This document shows, piece by piece, positions 9,118-16,952 of a stretch of DNA of 64,000 nucleotides. The notes beneath the pieces were generated by a model. The model searched no databases. It was not told the DNA's origin and saw nothing but the letters and a program-made list of their open reading frames with translations. Location: contig NZ_CP154260.1 in assembly GCF_039545795.1 (NCBI RefSeq), positions 811,001 to 875,000 on the forward strand. Reading direction: 5' to 3'. Both the position numbers and the translations under genes were made by a program. Each line of letters starts with the position of its first letter. Position 1 is the first letter of the stretch. The stretch is from Chitinophaga niabensis. GTDB lineage: Bacteria > Bacteroidota > Bacteroidia > Chitinophagales > Chitinophagaceae.

Positions 9118-9534
9118 ATGAATTTGCGGAGGCGTAAAAAAGGATCGGCAGAATTACATAGCGGAGCGTTGAACGATATCCTGTTCATCCTCCTGTTGTT
9201 CTTTCTGATCGTGTCATCACTGGCCAATCCCAACGTTATCAAACTAATGTTGCCGAAAGCCAAAAGTAATACCAAAGCAAAGCAGACTGTTGTAGTGAGC
9301 ATCGATGCGAAACAGCAGTTTTTTGTGGGCACCAATAAAGTGAATTTTGAACAATTGCGGGAAACTTTGGTTCCTAAGTTGTCTCCCAACGAAGTAGATC
9401 CTACTATTGTGATCAATGCAGAAGAAACAGTACCTATCGGGGTAGTAGTGAGTGTGATGCAGATCGCCAGGGAATTAGGGGCTAAAACGGTATTGGGAAC
9501 AGCTAACCCACAGAACGCAGCAGCTAAGAAATAA
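9118..9534 (+). CDS. ExbD/TolR family biopolymer transport protein
   Basis: 138-residue partner of the upstream ExbB-like channel. A positively charged N-terminus (MNLRRRKKG) precedes a single transmembrane helix carrying the essential aspartate (Asp20 in LNDILFILLLFFLIV); the remainder is a periplasmic domain with the TolR/ExbD fold pattern (QTVVVSIDAKQQFFV, VVINAEETVPIGVVV). Followed by a terminator and then a tandem repeat array. Confidence 0.92.
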   Translation: MNLRRRKKGSAELHSGALNDILFILLLFFLIVSSLANPNVIKLMLPKAKSNTKAKQTVVVSIDAKQQFFVGTNKVNFEQLRETLVPKLSPNEVDPTIVINAEETVPIGVVVSVMQIARELGAKTVLGTANPQNAAAKK

Positions 9535-9551
9535 TAGTAAGTAATTATAGG

Positions 9552-9586
9552 TAACTGCATCCTCCAAAAGGGTGCAGTTATTTTTT
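9552..9586 (+). terminator. Intrinsic terminator after the exbD-like gene
   Basis: 11-bp stem (8 perfect pairs TAACTGCA/TGCAGTTA, one G-T pair, two further G-C pairs) around a 7-nt loop, followed by TTTTTT. Confidence 0.88.
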
Positions 9587-9780
9587 AGCATAGCGGGTAC
9601 AACATCCGGACTTGTTACCTTCTGCCACTTATTTTTAGCACAGCGGGTACAACACCCGGACTTATTACCTTCTGCCACTTATTTTTAGCACAGCGGGTAC
9701 AACACCCGGACTTGTTACCGGCGCCACTTATTTTTAGCACAGCGGGTACAACATCCGGGCTTGTTACCGGCGGCCACTTA
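9586..9780. repeat. Tandem array, about 4 copies of a 50-bp unit, at the prmC 3' end
   Basis: The marker CACTTATTTTT recurs at 9626, 9676, 9725 and 9775, giving spacings of 50, 49 and 50 bp. Copies differ at only a few bases (for example CACCCGG/CATCCGG and ACCTTCTG/ACCGGCG). The last marker at 9775 contains the prmC stop codon, and the gene's terminal codons share CATCCGG with the unit, although the bases between are diverged and 3 nt shorter. The repeat therefore looks partly derived from, or continuous with, the prmC 3' end. There are no unique spacers, so this is not CRISPR. Confidence 0.9.
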
Positions 9781-10632
9781 TTTTTTTACCGCCCTCACCA
9801 TCCGGTCTTTCCCAAACATATCCTGTTTGAGTTTGGCATCCTGGAAACCTTCCTCCTCCAGCATTTCCACCACTTCTTTACCCAGCGCTTCGTTGATCTC
9901 GAAATACAACTTGCCGCCATGTTCCAGTTTTTCTTTTGCCAGCCGGGCTATCCGCCGGTAAAACAATAAAGGATCATTATCGGGAACAAACAAAGCAATA
10001 GAAGGCTCAAAAGCTTCTACCTGTTCCTGCATGTTTGCACGTTCGGATTCACGGATATAAGGAGGATTGCTGACGATGATATTCAAAGATGGCAGTACTT
10101 TTGATGCATCTGTTGCCAGTACATCCTGCGGAATAAAACGGATGGGGGTATGTTGCAGTCCTGCATTTTTAGTAGCAACTGCCAGGGCACTGGGACTTAC
10201 ATCCATGGCCCACATATCTGCTGCAGGCCATTGTTTTTTCAGGGCAATGGGAATGCAGCCGCTGCCGGTTCCGATGTCCAGCAGACGCCAGGCAGGTTGG
10301 GCAGGATGGTCCAGTAGGATCCATTCCACCAGTTCTTCTGTTTCCGGGCGGGGAATTAACACCTGTTCGTTCACCAGCAGTTCCATGCCATAGAACCAGC
10401 TTTTGCCGGTGATATGCTGTACAGGCCTGTGTTCCAGCAAAGCGGTCATCGCCTGCTGGTATTGTGCCTCCTGGGGTGCAGAAAGGTCGCTGTCTTTATG
10501 GAAAACACGATCCAGTTTTCCTAATCCGGTAATATGTTCCATCACGAGATGCGCTATATTGGCGGCTTCCCGGTTATCGTACAATGGTGTAATCGCAGCC
10601 ACTAGTCCGGCATATGCAGTTTGAATCGTCAT
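9778..10632 (-). CDS. prmC: Peptide chain release factor N5-glutamine methyltransferase
   Basis: AdoMet-dependent methyltransferase that methylates the glutamine of the GGQ motif of release factors. 284 residues with the catalytic NPPY motif (IIVSNPPYIRESE), the AdoMet motif LLDIGTGSGCIPIALK and the N-terminal helical domain ending in LIPRPETEELVEW. It ends in VRAVKK at the edge of a tandem repeat array whose last copy carries the stop codon. It diverges from ribD, with 73 bp between its start and the ribD ATG. Confidence 0.95.
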   Translation of the reverse strand: MTIQTAYAGLVAAITPLYDNREAANIAHLVMEHITGLGKLDRVFHKDSDLSAPQEAQYQQAMTALLEHRPVQHITGKSWFYGMELLVNEQVLIPRPETEELVEWILLDHPAQPAWRLLDIGTGSGCIPIALKKQWPAADMWAMDVSPSALAVATKNAGLQHTPIRFIPQDVLATDASKVLPSLNIIVSNPPYIRESERANMQEQVEAFEPSIALFVPDNDPLLFYRRIARLAKEKLEHGGKLYFEINEALGKEVVEMLEEEGFQDAKLKQDMFGKDRMVRAVKK

Positions 10633-10670
10633 GATCTTTAGATAACAGCGGAAAATAGCCGCTGAAACGA

Positions 10671-10678
10671 TATTTTTG
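10671..10678 (+). promoter_or_regulatory. -7 promoter element for ribD
   Basis: TATTTTTG matches TAnnTTTG exactly. Transcription would begin near 10683, which lies after an in-frame TTG at 10676 and before the ATG at 10706; this supports the later start. No clear TTTG is seen at the expected upstream position. Confidence 0.45.
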
Positions 10679-10705
10679 CAAACATATATATTTCATAGGG
10701 CATTC

Positions 10706-11716
10706 ATGGTAAGTATTTCGCACGAATTTTTTATGCAGCGTTGTGTCGATCTGTCACAAACAGGTATGGGTGCTGTAGCTCCCAATCCTATGGTGGGTTC
10801 TGTGCTCGTGCATGAAGGAAGGATCATTGGAGAAGGCTTTCATCGCATATATGGTCAGGCACATGCGGAAGTGAATTGTATCAATAGTGTGCCGGAGGAA
10901 TTACAATCCCTCATCCCTAAAGCTACCATGTATGTAAGCCTGGAGCCCTGCGCCCATCATGGTAAAACACCTCCCTGCGCAGATCTGATCATTGCACGCA
11001 AGATCCCGAAAGTAGTGGTGGGCTGTGTGGATACCTTTTCCGCTGTAGCAGGCAAAGGCATTCAACGCATGAAAGATGCAGGAATAGAAGTGATCACCGG
11101 TGTGTTGGAAGAAACCTGCAGAGCCGTGAACCGCCGCTTTTTTACTTTTCATGAAAAGAAAAGGCCTTACATCATTTTAAAATGGGCGCAATCTGCGGAT
11201 GGTTTTATTGCTCCCCCGGATGGCCAGCCCGTAAGGATCTCCAATCCTTATGCTGACCGCCTTGTACATCAATGGCGCAGCAGGGAAATGGCCATCATGG
11301 TAGGCAAACATACCGCATTGAAAGACGATCCTAAATTAACGGCACGTCTCTGGCCCGGCAAACAACCACTGCGTATTGTGATCGACCGGCGTTTGGAAAT
11401 TCCAGGCCACTATCAATTGCATAGTGAAGAAGCACCCACTATTTTTGTGTCAGAAGATACATTTGATTTCAGTAAGGATATTATCCCGCAACTCTTAACC
11501 CGCCTGCACGCAGACAATATTCAAAGTGTGATCGTGGAAGGAGGAGCACATTTATTACAGCAATTTATAGGCAGCGTTTGGGACGAAGCCCGTGTGATCA
11601 CCGGAAAACATACACTGGGTGGTGGTTTGCAGGCGCCGGTATTGCATAATGCATTATTGCAGGAAGAACTGGAAGTACAGGGAGATCTCATTTCCATGTA
11701 TACTTCATCAACTTAA
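10706..11716 (+). CDS. ribD: Bifunctional diaminohydroxyphosphoribosylaminopyrimidine deaminase / reductase
   Basis: Carries out the second and third steps of riboflavin synthesis. The N-terminal deaminase domain has the zinc ligands in HAEVNC and PCAHHGKTPPC and the family start pattern FMQRCVDLSQTG followed by APNPMVGSVLV; the C-terminal reductase domain (about 155-336) includes KWAQSADGFIA and VEGGAHLLQQF. The ATG at 10706 gives 336 residues and the usual N-terminus; an upstream in-frame TTG lies inside the predicted promoter. The yigZ-like gene begins 3 bp after the stop, so they probably form one transcript. No other rib genes are in the window. Confidence 0.94.
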   Translation: MVSISHEFFMQRCVDLSQTGMGAVAPNPMVGSVLVHEGRIIGEGFHRIYGQAHAEVNCINSVPEELQSLIPKATMYVSLEPCAHHGKTPPCADLIIARKIPKVVVGCVDTFSAVAGKGIQRMKDAGIEVITGVLEETCRAVNRRFFTFHEKKRPYIILKWAQSADGFIAPPDGQPVRISNPYADRLVHQWRSREMAIMVGKHTALKDDPKLTARLWPGKQPLRIVIDRRLEIPGHYQLHSEEAPTIFVSEDTFDFSKDIIPQLLTRLHADNIQSVIVEGGAHLLQQFIGSVWDEARVITGKHTLGGGLQAPVLHNALLQEELEVQGDLISMYTSST

Positions 11717-11719
11717 AAA

Positions 11720-12316
11720 ATGGAAGTTTACTATACAATAGAAAAGACAGCAGTAGCGGAATTCAAGGATAAAGGAAGTAAGTTCCTCGCATATGCCTAC
11801 CCCGTTAAAACACCAGACCAGGTAAAAGAGTGTCTGCAGGAAGTAAAGAAGGAACATCCCAAAGCAACACATCATTGCTATGCCTACCGCCTGGGAACAG
11901 ATGGTCTGCAATTCCGTGCAGTAGATGATGGAGAGCCTTCCGGTTCTGCCGGTAAACCCATCCTGGGGCAGATCGACAGTAAACAGTTAACTGATGTACT
12001 GGTAGTAGTGGTGCGTTATTTTGGCGGAACATTACTCGGCGTGCCCGGTCTCATCAATGCCTACAAAATGTCCTGCGCCATGGTATTGCAGCTCATCCCT
12101 GCCGTACAAAAGAACGTGGAAGCAAAATACCGCCTTGTATTTGATTATACCATCCTGAATGATGTGATGATGGTAGTGAAACAAAATAACTGCACCGTAT
12201 TGAAACAGGATATCCAGCTTTTCTGTGAAATGGAGATAGGCATACCCAAGTCCAGCCGGGACCTTACCCTGCTACGGTTAAAGGATATCTATAACCTCGA
12301 AATAAAAAGCCTATAG
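11720..12316 (+). CDS. YigZ/IMPACT family protein
   Basis: 198-residue member of the IMPACT (UPF0029) family, whose eukaryotic relatives inhibit the Gcn2 kinase; bacterial function is not firmly established. The family core is clear: KDKGSKFLAYAYPV, HPKATHHCYAYRL, DDGEPSGSAGKPIL and VVVVRYFGGTLLGVPGLI. A C-terminal ferredoxin-like domain follows (about 135-198). Probably transcribed with ribD. Its stop codon abuts that of the convergent gene: the six bases CTATAG hold both stops. Confidence 0.93.
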   Translation: MEVYYTIEKTAVAEFKDKGSKFLAYAYPVKTPDQVKECLQEVKKEHPKATHHCYAYRLGTDGLQFRAVDDGEPSGSAGKPILGQIDSKQLTDVLVVVVRYFGGTLLGVPGLINAYKMSCAMVLQLIPAVQKNVEAKYRLVFDYTILNDVMMVVKQNNCTVLKQDIQLFCEMEIGIPKSSRDLTLLRLKDIYNLEIKSL

Positions 12317-13543
12317 TGCTTTTTTGATCTCCGCTAAAGTAACCCCGAATACTTTTTTCACAATAGGATCAAGGTGTTTATCATCCCCGCTGAGATGAAT
12401 GGTGCGGTGATAATGTTCCATACTACCGCCTGGTTTTAAAGCCGCAGCAGGAGAGGAGCTTTCCAGTTCATAGAAATTACCCAGCTGTGGCTGGCCTTCA
12501 GCAGGAGGCCCATCGTTATATGCATTAATGGCATCACCATTAAAAGGAAATGCCTGTATACCCCAGGATGAATTCACATACCGCTGTGTGGTAGTAGGCA
12601 TCGTGAATTGTACTATAGTCAGCAGCTTATGTGCTGCATCATAACTCCCCAGGTAATTATAACCGGCATGCTGCTTTAATCCTATCTTACTACGGTATTT
12701 CCCGTCTGCTTTAAAGTACACGATCTTTTCGTTTGCCCGTAAACGTTCCTGCGGTACTTTCCCGAAATAATTATCATTTACAGTACCGCCATTCCGTACA
12801 GGGATCATCACCGTATTATTTTCAGCTGCTACAAACATACCCAGGATCCATACGGATGGCATGCCATAAGCTGTATCCCATTTATGCTGTCCTGTATTAC
12901 TGATACGGTTGGCGGAATGAAAAGCCACTGCCTGCACGCTTTTATGCAGATCAGCACCAATGTAATTCCTTACATCCCTGCGTGCTATGAGTGTAATAGT
13001 TCGGGTGGCTTTGATATCAAACACATGGCCTTTGTAATTGGTGAGTTGCATATCCCGCTCAAAGGTAACAGCACCCTTTGTTTTGGAGATCAGTTTAAAT
13101 GCTTCCGTATCCAATGCCGCAGGTACCTGCCAGTGGGCAAGATCAAATGGATCCCCCGGTGCAAAATAGAAACTGTTCTGGCTGCCTTCCGGTCCCAGCC
13201 AGAATCTATCCTCACCACCATATGCATTAATATGAGCTTGTGTTTTCTCTGATGCAATCAGATCATGGTTCAGCCAGCCAAGACTTCTTCCATCATCACC
13301 TGCTGCAGTACTGGTCATCACTCTTCCCTGCCAGGCCGGTACAATTGCAATCGCTGCTTTGCTGGTACTATCCGTTAATACCACCGTTTCCACATATTCT
13401 TTCAGGAATGCAACATCCGCCCCGAAATTATCGGGCCGGGTGATCATTTCTTTCTTATCTGGCTGCTGGGCCTGCTCCTGTTGCTGAATACGCTGGCCGC
13501 AGGCCATCAAAAACAGGGCGCCATAGAGGATGCATTTTCTCAT
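12311..13543 (-). CDS. Predicted lipoprotein, probable DUF6786 family
   Basis: 410 residues from the ATG at 13543. The N-terminus MRKCILYGALFLMACGQ is a lipoprotein signal with a lipobox ending at the cysteine; an upstream in-frame GTG would spoil it. The body is rich in beta-strand-like segments and includes YGGEDRFWLGPEGSQNSFYF, which I associate with DUF6786, a Bacteroidota family of unknown function with some resemblance to carbohydrate-binding mutarotase folds. The family assignment is from memory and only moderately secure. It overlaps the 3' end of the convergent yigZ-like gene by 6 bp. Confidence 0.75.
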   Translation of the reverse strand: MRKCILYGALFLMACGQRIQQQEQAQQPDKKEMITRPDNFGADVAFLKEYVETVVLTDSTSKAAIAIVPAWQGRVMTSTAAGDDGRSLGWLNHDLIASEKTQAHINAYGGEDRFWLGPEGSQNSFYFAPGDPFDLAHWQVPAALDTEAFKLISKTKGAVTFERDMQLTNYKGHVFDIKATRTITLIARRDVRNYIGADLHKSVQAVAFHSANRISNTGQHKWDTAYGMPSVWILGMFVAAENNTVMIPVRNGGTVNDNYFGKVPQERLRANEKIVYFKADGKYRSKIGLKQHAGYNYLGSYDAAHKLLTIVQFTMPTTTQRYVNSSWGIQAFPFNGDAINAYNDGPPAEGQPQLGNFYELESSSPAAALKPGGSMEHYHRTIHLSGDDKHLDPIVKKVFGVTLAEIKKAL

Positions 13544-13686
13544 GATATGGTAATGTCCGGCGGAATAATTCACAATTATAGAATTTAAATTTCAATTCAG
13601 CTAGCTGTTCAATCGTTCTCCTGGCGATCATTATTTTGTTTCGCGGGATTGATCATTTAATTTTCTTTCCTGAATGCTAAAAAATA

Positions 13687-13717
13687 TTTGCAGGATTCAA
13701 TCTGTTTCCTATTTTTG
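13687..13717 (+). promoter_or_regulatory. Bacteroidota promoter of tRNA-Gly
   Basis: TTTG at 13687-13690 and TATTTTTG at 13710-13717 are separated by exactly 19 bases, matching the Bacteroidota sigma-A consensus. The start site would be about 14 bases before the mature tRNA. Confidence 0.88.
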
Positions 13718-13737
13718 CAATCCCAAAACGGGAAAGC

Positions 13738-13810
<73 letters not shown>

Positions 13811-13818
13811 CAAAAACA

Positions 13819-13849
13819 AAAAGCCTGGTTGATCGTCAACCGGGCTTTT
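13819..13849 (+). terminator. Intrinsic terminator after tRNA-Gly
   Basis: Stem of about 14 pairs containing AAGCC-T-GGTTGA with one T-G wobble, loop TCG, then TTTT, nine bases after the tRNA. Confidence 0.85.
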
Positions 13850-13870
13850 CTGCGTTCAGGGAAAGGCATT

Positions 13871-13919
13871 CCTATACCTTAGATAGGCTTGACATAGGCT
13901 CAAGATAGGGGTAGATAAG
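13871..13919. repeat. 11-bp-period repeat (AGATAGG-type) in a convergent intergenic space
   Basis: AGATAGG, ACATAGG, AGATAGG and AGATAAG start at 13881, 13892, 13903 and 13913, a period of 11, 11 and 10 bp. CCTAT at 13871 is an inverted partner of the ATAGG core. The block lies between the tRNA-Gly terminator and the 3' end of a minus-strand small membrane protein gene. A second block with the same period but another sequence is at 52164-52249. Confidence 0.7.
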
Positions 13920-13942
13920 TTCTTTCATAGCTTTGAGGATAT

Positions 13943-13972
13943 AAAAAAGCCGCACTCAGCGAGCGCGGCTTT
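13943..13972 (-). terminator. Intrinsic terminator of the small membrane protein gene
   Basis: On the minus strand the stem AAAGCCGC...GCGGCTTT, extended inward by GCTC/GAGT with one wobble, is followed by a T-run (the AAAAAA at 13943-13948 read on the plus strand). It lies 22 bp beyond the stop codon. Confidence 0.8.
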
Positions 13973-13993
13973 CAACATATCGTTCTGAAAAGA

Positions 13994-14191
13994 TTATTTA
14001 TACTTCGGTTCGTATAAGGAACTTTCATTTACCTGCACCTTAGGTTTACCCTTGTAACGGTGTTGCCACAGCTTAAAGGAACCGCCCACCAGAAAAGCCA
14101 CAATACAGGCTAATTTTACATAAAACAGGAAACGGGAGGAAGACACCCAGTCACGGGTAAAATCATTCGTATTTTCAACTGTATGCGCCAT
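13994..14191 (-). CDS. Small single-span membrane protein, unknown function
   Basis: 65 residues with a hydrophilic N-terminus (about 25 residues), one hydrophobic helix (about 26-44, FYVKLACIVAFLVGGSF) and a charged tail rich in lysine. I do not recognise the family. It stands alone between a tRNA and a glycosyltransferase gene and has a good terminator after it, which supports it being real. Nothing in the neighbourhood indicates its job. Confidence 0.7.
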   Translation of the reverse strand: MAHTVENTNDFTRDWVSSSRFLFYVKLACIVAFLVGGSFKLWQHRYKGKPKVQVNESSLYEPKYK

Positions 14192-14320
14192 ATAGATTTT
14201 TTTCGTGTCACAAACTTACAAAGTAAATCCACAATGTCCAAATATGTAAATAAAATCTATAATTGTTGCCCGCTGAAAATCAGGATGGATAAGGGCTGTG
14301 TGATCACTGGCTGATAAAAA

Positions 14321-15358
14321 TCACTTTTTCAGCTGTGTCAGTTCGTTAAATTTTTGCTTGTTGAGGAAGTAATACCGCCAGATCATGATTCCATGAAAAA
14401 CACCTTTCAGATCGTATAACCGTTTACGCGGAAATACATCCTGCAGTTTCTTCTCTTCCGTACGGCGCCATCGGTAATAATCCCGGTAAGCGCGGAAAAT
14501 AGCCATCATGTCTCTCGGTTTGCCGGAAACAAGACTTTTAAAAGCCGCCAGGAGGTCTAAAAAGTGCCTTTGGGAAAGAATGATCCATTGCTCTTTAAAA
14601 TGGAGGTTTTTGCAGAGCATGATCAGGTTATTGCGGAAATTCAGGTACAGTTTACGGGGATTACCCTGTGGCAGGCTGCCGCCGCCCACGTGGTAAACAA
14701 CAGATTGCGGGCAGTAAGTGATCCTGTAGCCGGCACGCTGCAGCCTCCAGCAAAGGTCCACTTCTTCCATATGGGCAAAGAAATAAGGATCAAAACCACC
14801 CACTTCAAAGAAATATTTGGAACGGATGAAGAGTGCAGCGCCTGTAGCCCAGAAAATATCCTGCGGATCGTCATACTGGCCTTTATCCGTTTCAATGGTG
14901 TAAAGGATCCTGCCACGGCAGAAAGTATAACCCAGGATGTCCATCCAGCCGCCGGCGGCACCGGCATATTCAAAATCTTCCCGGTCCTGGTAGCCCCTGA
15001 GTTTAGGCTGGCAGGCTGCAATGAGCGGGTCCTGCTGCATTTGCGCGATCACGGGATTGATCCAGTCCGGCTCTACTTCCACATCCTGGTTCAGGAGAAC
15101 AAAGATATCCGCCTGCACATGTTTCAGGGCCTCGTTGTAACCACCTGCAAAACCTGCATTGCTGGCATTACGAATGATCTTAACTTGCGGAAAATCAGAT
15201 GTTACATAAGCCAGGCTGTCGTCTGTAGAAGCATTATCCGCCACATAGATCTCCAGGTTGTCATACCGGGATGCACAAACGGATGGCAGAAAGCGTTCCA
15301 GGAAAGCTTTTCCATTCCAGTTTAATATAACCACAGCTACCGAGGGCAATACCTGCAA
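14321..15358 (-). CDS. Family 2 glycosyltransferase (rhamnosyltransferase-like)
   Basis: 345-residue GT-A fold enzyme. The start VAVVILNWNGKAFLERFLPS and the nucleotide-sugar segment VADNASTDDSL are characteristic, the metal-binding position reads LLNQDVEVEPDW, and the acceptor-side signature ATGAALFIRSKYFFEVGGFD followed by EEVDLCWRLQRAGY is complete. It resembles WbbL-type enzymes of surface polysaccharide synthesis, but donor and acceptor cannot be deduced. No other polysaccharide gene is adjacent, so it is probably an isolated glycosyltransferase. Divergent from the histidine kinase gene. Confidence 0.9.
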   Translation of the reverse strand: MQVLPSVAVVILNWNGKAFLERFLPSVCASRYDNLEIYVADNASTDDSLAYVTSDFPQVKIIRNASNAGFAGGYNEALKHVQADIFVLLNQDVEVEPDWINPVIAQMQQDPLIAACQPKLRGYQDREDFEYAGAAGGWMDILGYTFCRGRILYTIETDKGQYDDPQDIFWATGAALFIRSKYFFEVGGFDPYFFAHMEEVDLCWRLQRAGYRITYCPQSVVYHVGGGSLPQGNPRKLYLNFRNNLIMLCKNLHFKEQWIILSQRHFLDLLAAFKSLVSGKPRDMMAIFRAYRDYYRWRRTEEKKLQDVFPRKRLYDLKGVFHGIMIWRYYFLNKQKFNELTQLKK

Positions 15359-15485
15359 AAGAGATCCGTTTTATCCGTGACGAAATATTTTTTAGCAGTT
15401 GCAAATATGCAACATTGCCTCCGAATATTATTAATTTAGTTGATAGTTAACAGTCCTTTGATTGTGGCTTTACTTAAACAAACAG

Positions 15486-16628
15486 ATGTTTAAACAGTAC
15501 ATTGGTTGGAAGTTTACGTTGATTTCGGTAGCAGTGGTCATTATTGTGACCACTATCTGGTTCGTCAACAGCCTTACGGAAAAAATACAGCAGGAGGAAA
15601 CAAAGAAAGTAGCTACCTGGGTGGAAGCCTACCGGGAACTATTGCAGGCTTCTCCGGATGCGAACCTCAACCTGGTAGGGGAGATCATCACCACCAATAC
15701 CACCATCCCCATGATCCTCACAGATGATCATGGTACCATCATTGACCACCGGAATTTTGATTCCTCTAAGGTCGTTGGCCAATCTACTTTCCTGGATGAG
15801 CAGCTGCGTTCTTTTAAGAAACAGCATCCGCCCTTTATCATGGCCATTGATGCACATTCTAACAACTATATCTATTATGGCGATTCCCTGATCCTCAAAC
15901 AGATACGTTACTACCCCTACATCCAGTTACTGGTAGTGACTTTGTTCATTGGTATTGTATTATTTGCATTGTCTTCTACCAATAGGGCCACGCAAAACCT
16001 GGTATGGGTGGGTATGGCGAAGGAAACTGCCCATCAGCTGGGTACCCCTTTATCTTCCATGGAGGCCTGGTTGGAGATCCTGAAAGAAAAGGAAGAGAAC
16101 GAACCCCTGGCCAATGAACTGGCCAAAGATGTGAACCGCCTGAAACTGATTTCAGACAGGTTCTCGAAAATAGGCAGTGTGCCTAACCTGGAAGAATGTA
16201 ACCTCGTAGCCCAGATAGACAATATGGTGGCCTATATCCGGAAAAGGGCACCACAGAAAGTAACCCTCTCCCTGCAATCTGCTGAACAGGAAGTAAGCGC
16301 CATGATCTCACCACCGCTGTTTGACTGGGTGGTAGAGAACCTGCTGAAAAATGCACTGGATGCCATGGAAGGAAAAGGAAGTATTACCGTAGTAATAGAA
16401 AACCATCCCGCACATATAACAGTAGATGTAACGGATACCGGAAAAGGCATCCCGAAAGCCTTCCATGATAAAATTTTCCACCCCGGTTTCAGTACAAAAA
16501 AGAGAGGCTGGGGATTGGGCCTATCCCTTGCCAAACGGATCATTCAGGACTATCACAAAGGCCGTTTATCCGTGAAATGGTCAGAGGTGAATAAGGGTAC
16601 AACCTTCCGGATTTGGCTGCGAAAATGA
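15486..16628 (+). CDS. Orphan sensor histidine kinase
   Basis: 380-residue membrane sensor kinase. The ATG at 15486 is chosen over an in-frame TTG at 15462, giving MFKQYIGWKF before the first helix (about 9-27). A periplasmic sensor region of about 110 residues is bounded by a second helix (about 140-162). The phosphoacceptor is His183 in KETAHQLGTPLSS; the ATPase domain has the N box (VENLLKNALDAME), G1 (DTGKGIP) and the G2 GWGLGLSLAKRII. No response regulator is encoded next to it, so its partner must be elsewhere. A tRNA-Leu gene follows. Confidence 0.9.
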   Translation: MFKQYIGWKFTLISVAVVIIVTTIWFVNSLTEKIQQEETKKVATWVEAYRELLQASPDANLNLVGEIITTNTTIPMILTDDHGTIIDHRNFDSSKVVGQSTFLDEQLRSFKKQHPPFIMAIDAHSNNYIYYGDSLILKQIRYYPYIQLLVVTLFIGIVLFALSSTNRATQNLVWVGMAKETAHQLGTPLSSMEAWLEILKEKEENEPLANELAKDVNRLKLISDRFSKIGSVPNLEECNLVAQIDNMVAYIRKRAPQKVTLSLQSAEQEVSAMISPPLFDWVVENLLKNALDAMEGKGSITVVIENHPAHITVDVTDTGKGIPKAFHDKIFHPGFSTKKRGWGLGLSLAKRIIQDYHKGRLSVKWSEVNKGTTFRIWLRK

Positions 16629-16635
16629 AAATATA

Positions 16636-16666
16636 TTTGCTTATATTTAAAAAGGCTTTATTTTTG
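16636..16666 (+). promoter_or_regulatory. Bacteroidota promoter of tRNA-Leu
   Basis: TTTG at 16636-16639 and TATTTTTG at 16659-16666 are separated by exactly 19 bases, the same architecture as at tRNA-Gly. Confidence 0.88.
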
Positions 16667-16682
16667 CACACCTTATAACGCT

Positions 16683-16769
16683 GCGGAGGTGGCGAAATTG
16701 GTAGACGCGCTACTTTGAGGTGGTAGTGCCTGAAAGGGCTTGGGAGTTCGAATCTCCTCTTCCGCACCA
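16683..16769 (+). tRNA. tRNA-Leu (anticodon GAG)
   Basis: Class II tRNA with a long variable arm. The acceptor stem is GCGGAGG/CTTCCGC with one G-T pair, the anticodon loop is TTGAGGT giving GAG, the variable arm contains TGCCTGAAAGGGCT, and the T-arm is GGGAGTTCGAATCTCC. The discriminator A at 16766 is followed by an encoded CCA. Confidence 0.96.
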
Positions 16770-16778
16770 TCAAATTAG

Positions 16779-16813
16779 AAGGAGTTATTTCTTAACAGAA
16801 ATAGCTCCTTTGT
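16779..16813 (+). terminator. Intrinsic terminator after tRNA-Leu
   Basis: 14-pair stem with one T-G wobble (AAGGAGTTATTTCT and AGAAATAGCTCCTT) around the loop TAAC, followed by a short T-rich stretch. Confidence 0.82.
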
Positions 16814-16952
16814 ATTTTAGACCTATCCTGGTCAATTGAAGATCAGCATTCCCCAACTTGTTAAATTCTATGTAATATTCTCCCACTTCAAAAAAAGTCA
16901 TCAACTGTTGATTAAATTCGGATCCTGGTTAAAACATCAAAATCATTGACCC

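Noticed and set aside
9586..9780. 50-bp repeat array considered as CRISPR or a replication iteron cluster
   Set aside because: The whole unit is repeated, with no spacers and no replication initiator gene; the last copy is the prmC 3' end.
15462..15485. In-frame TTG start for the histidine kinase
   Set aside because: The ATG at 15486 directly precedes the first membrane helix and the extension adds nothing recognisable.
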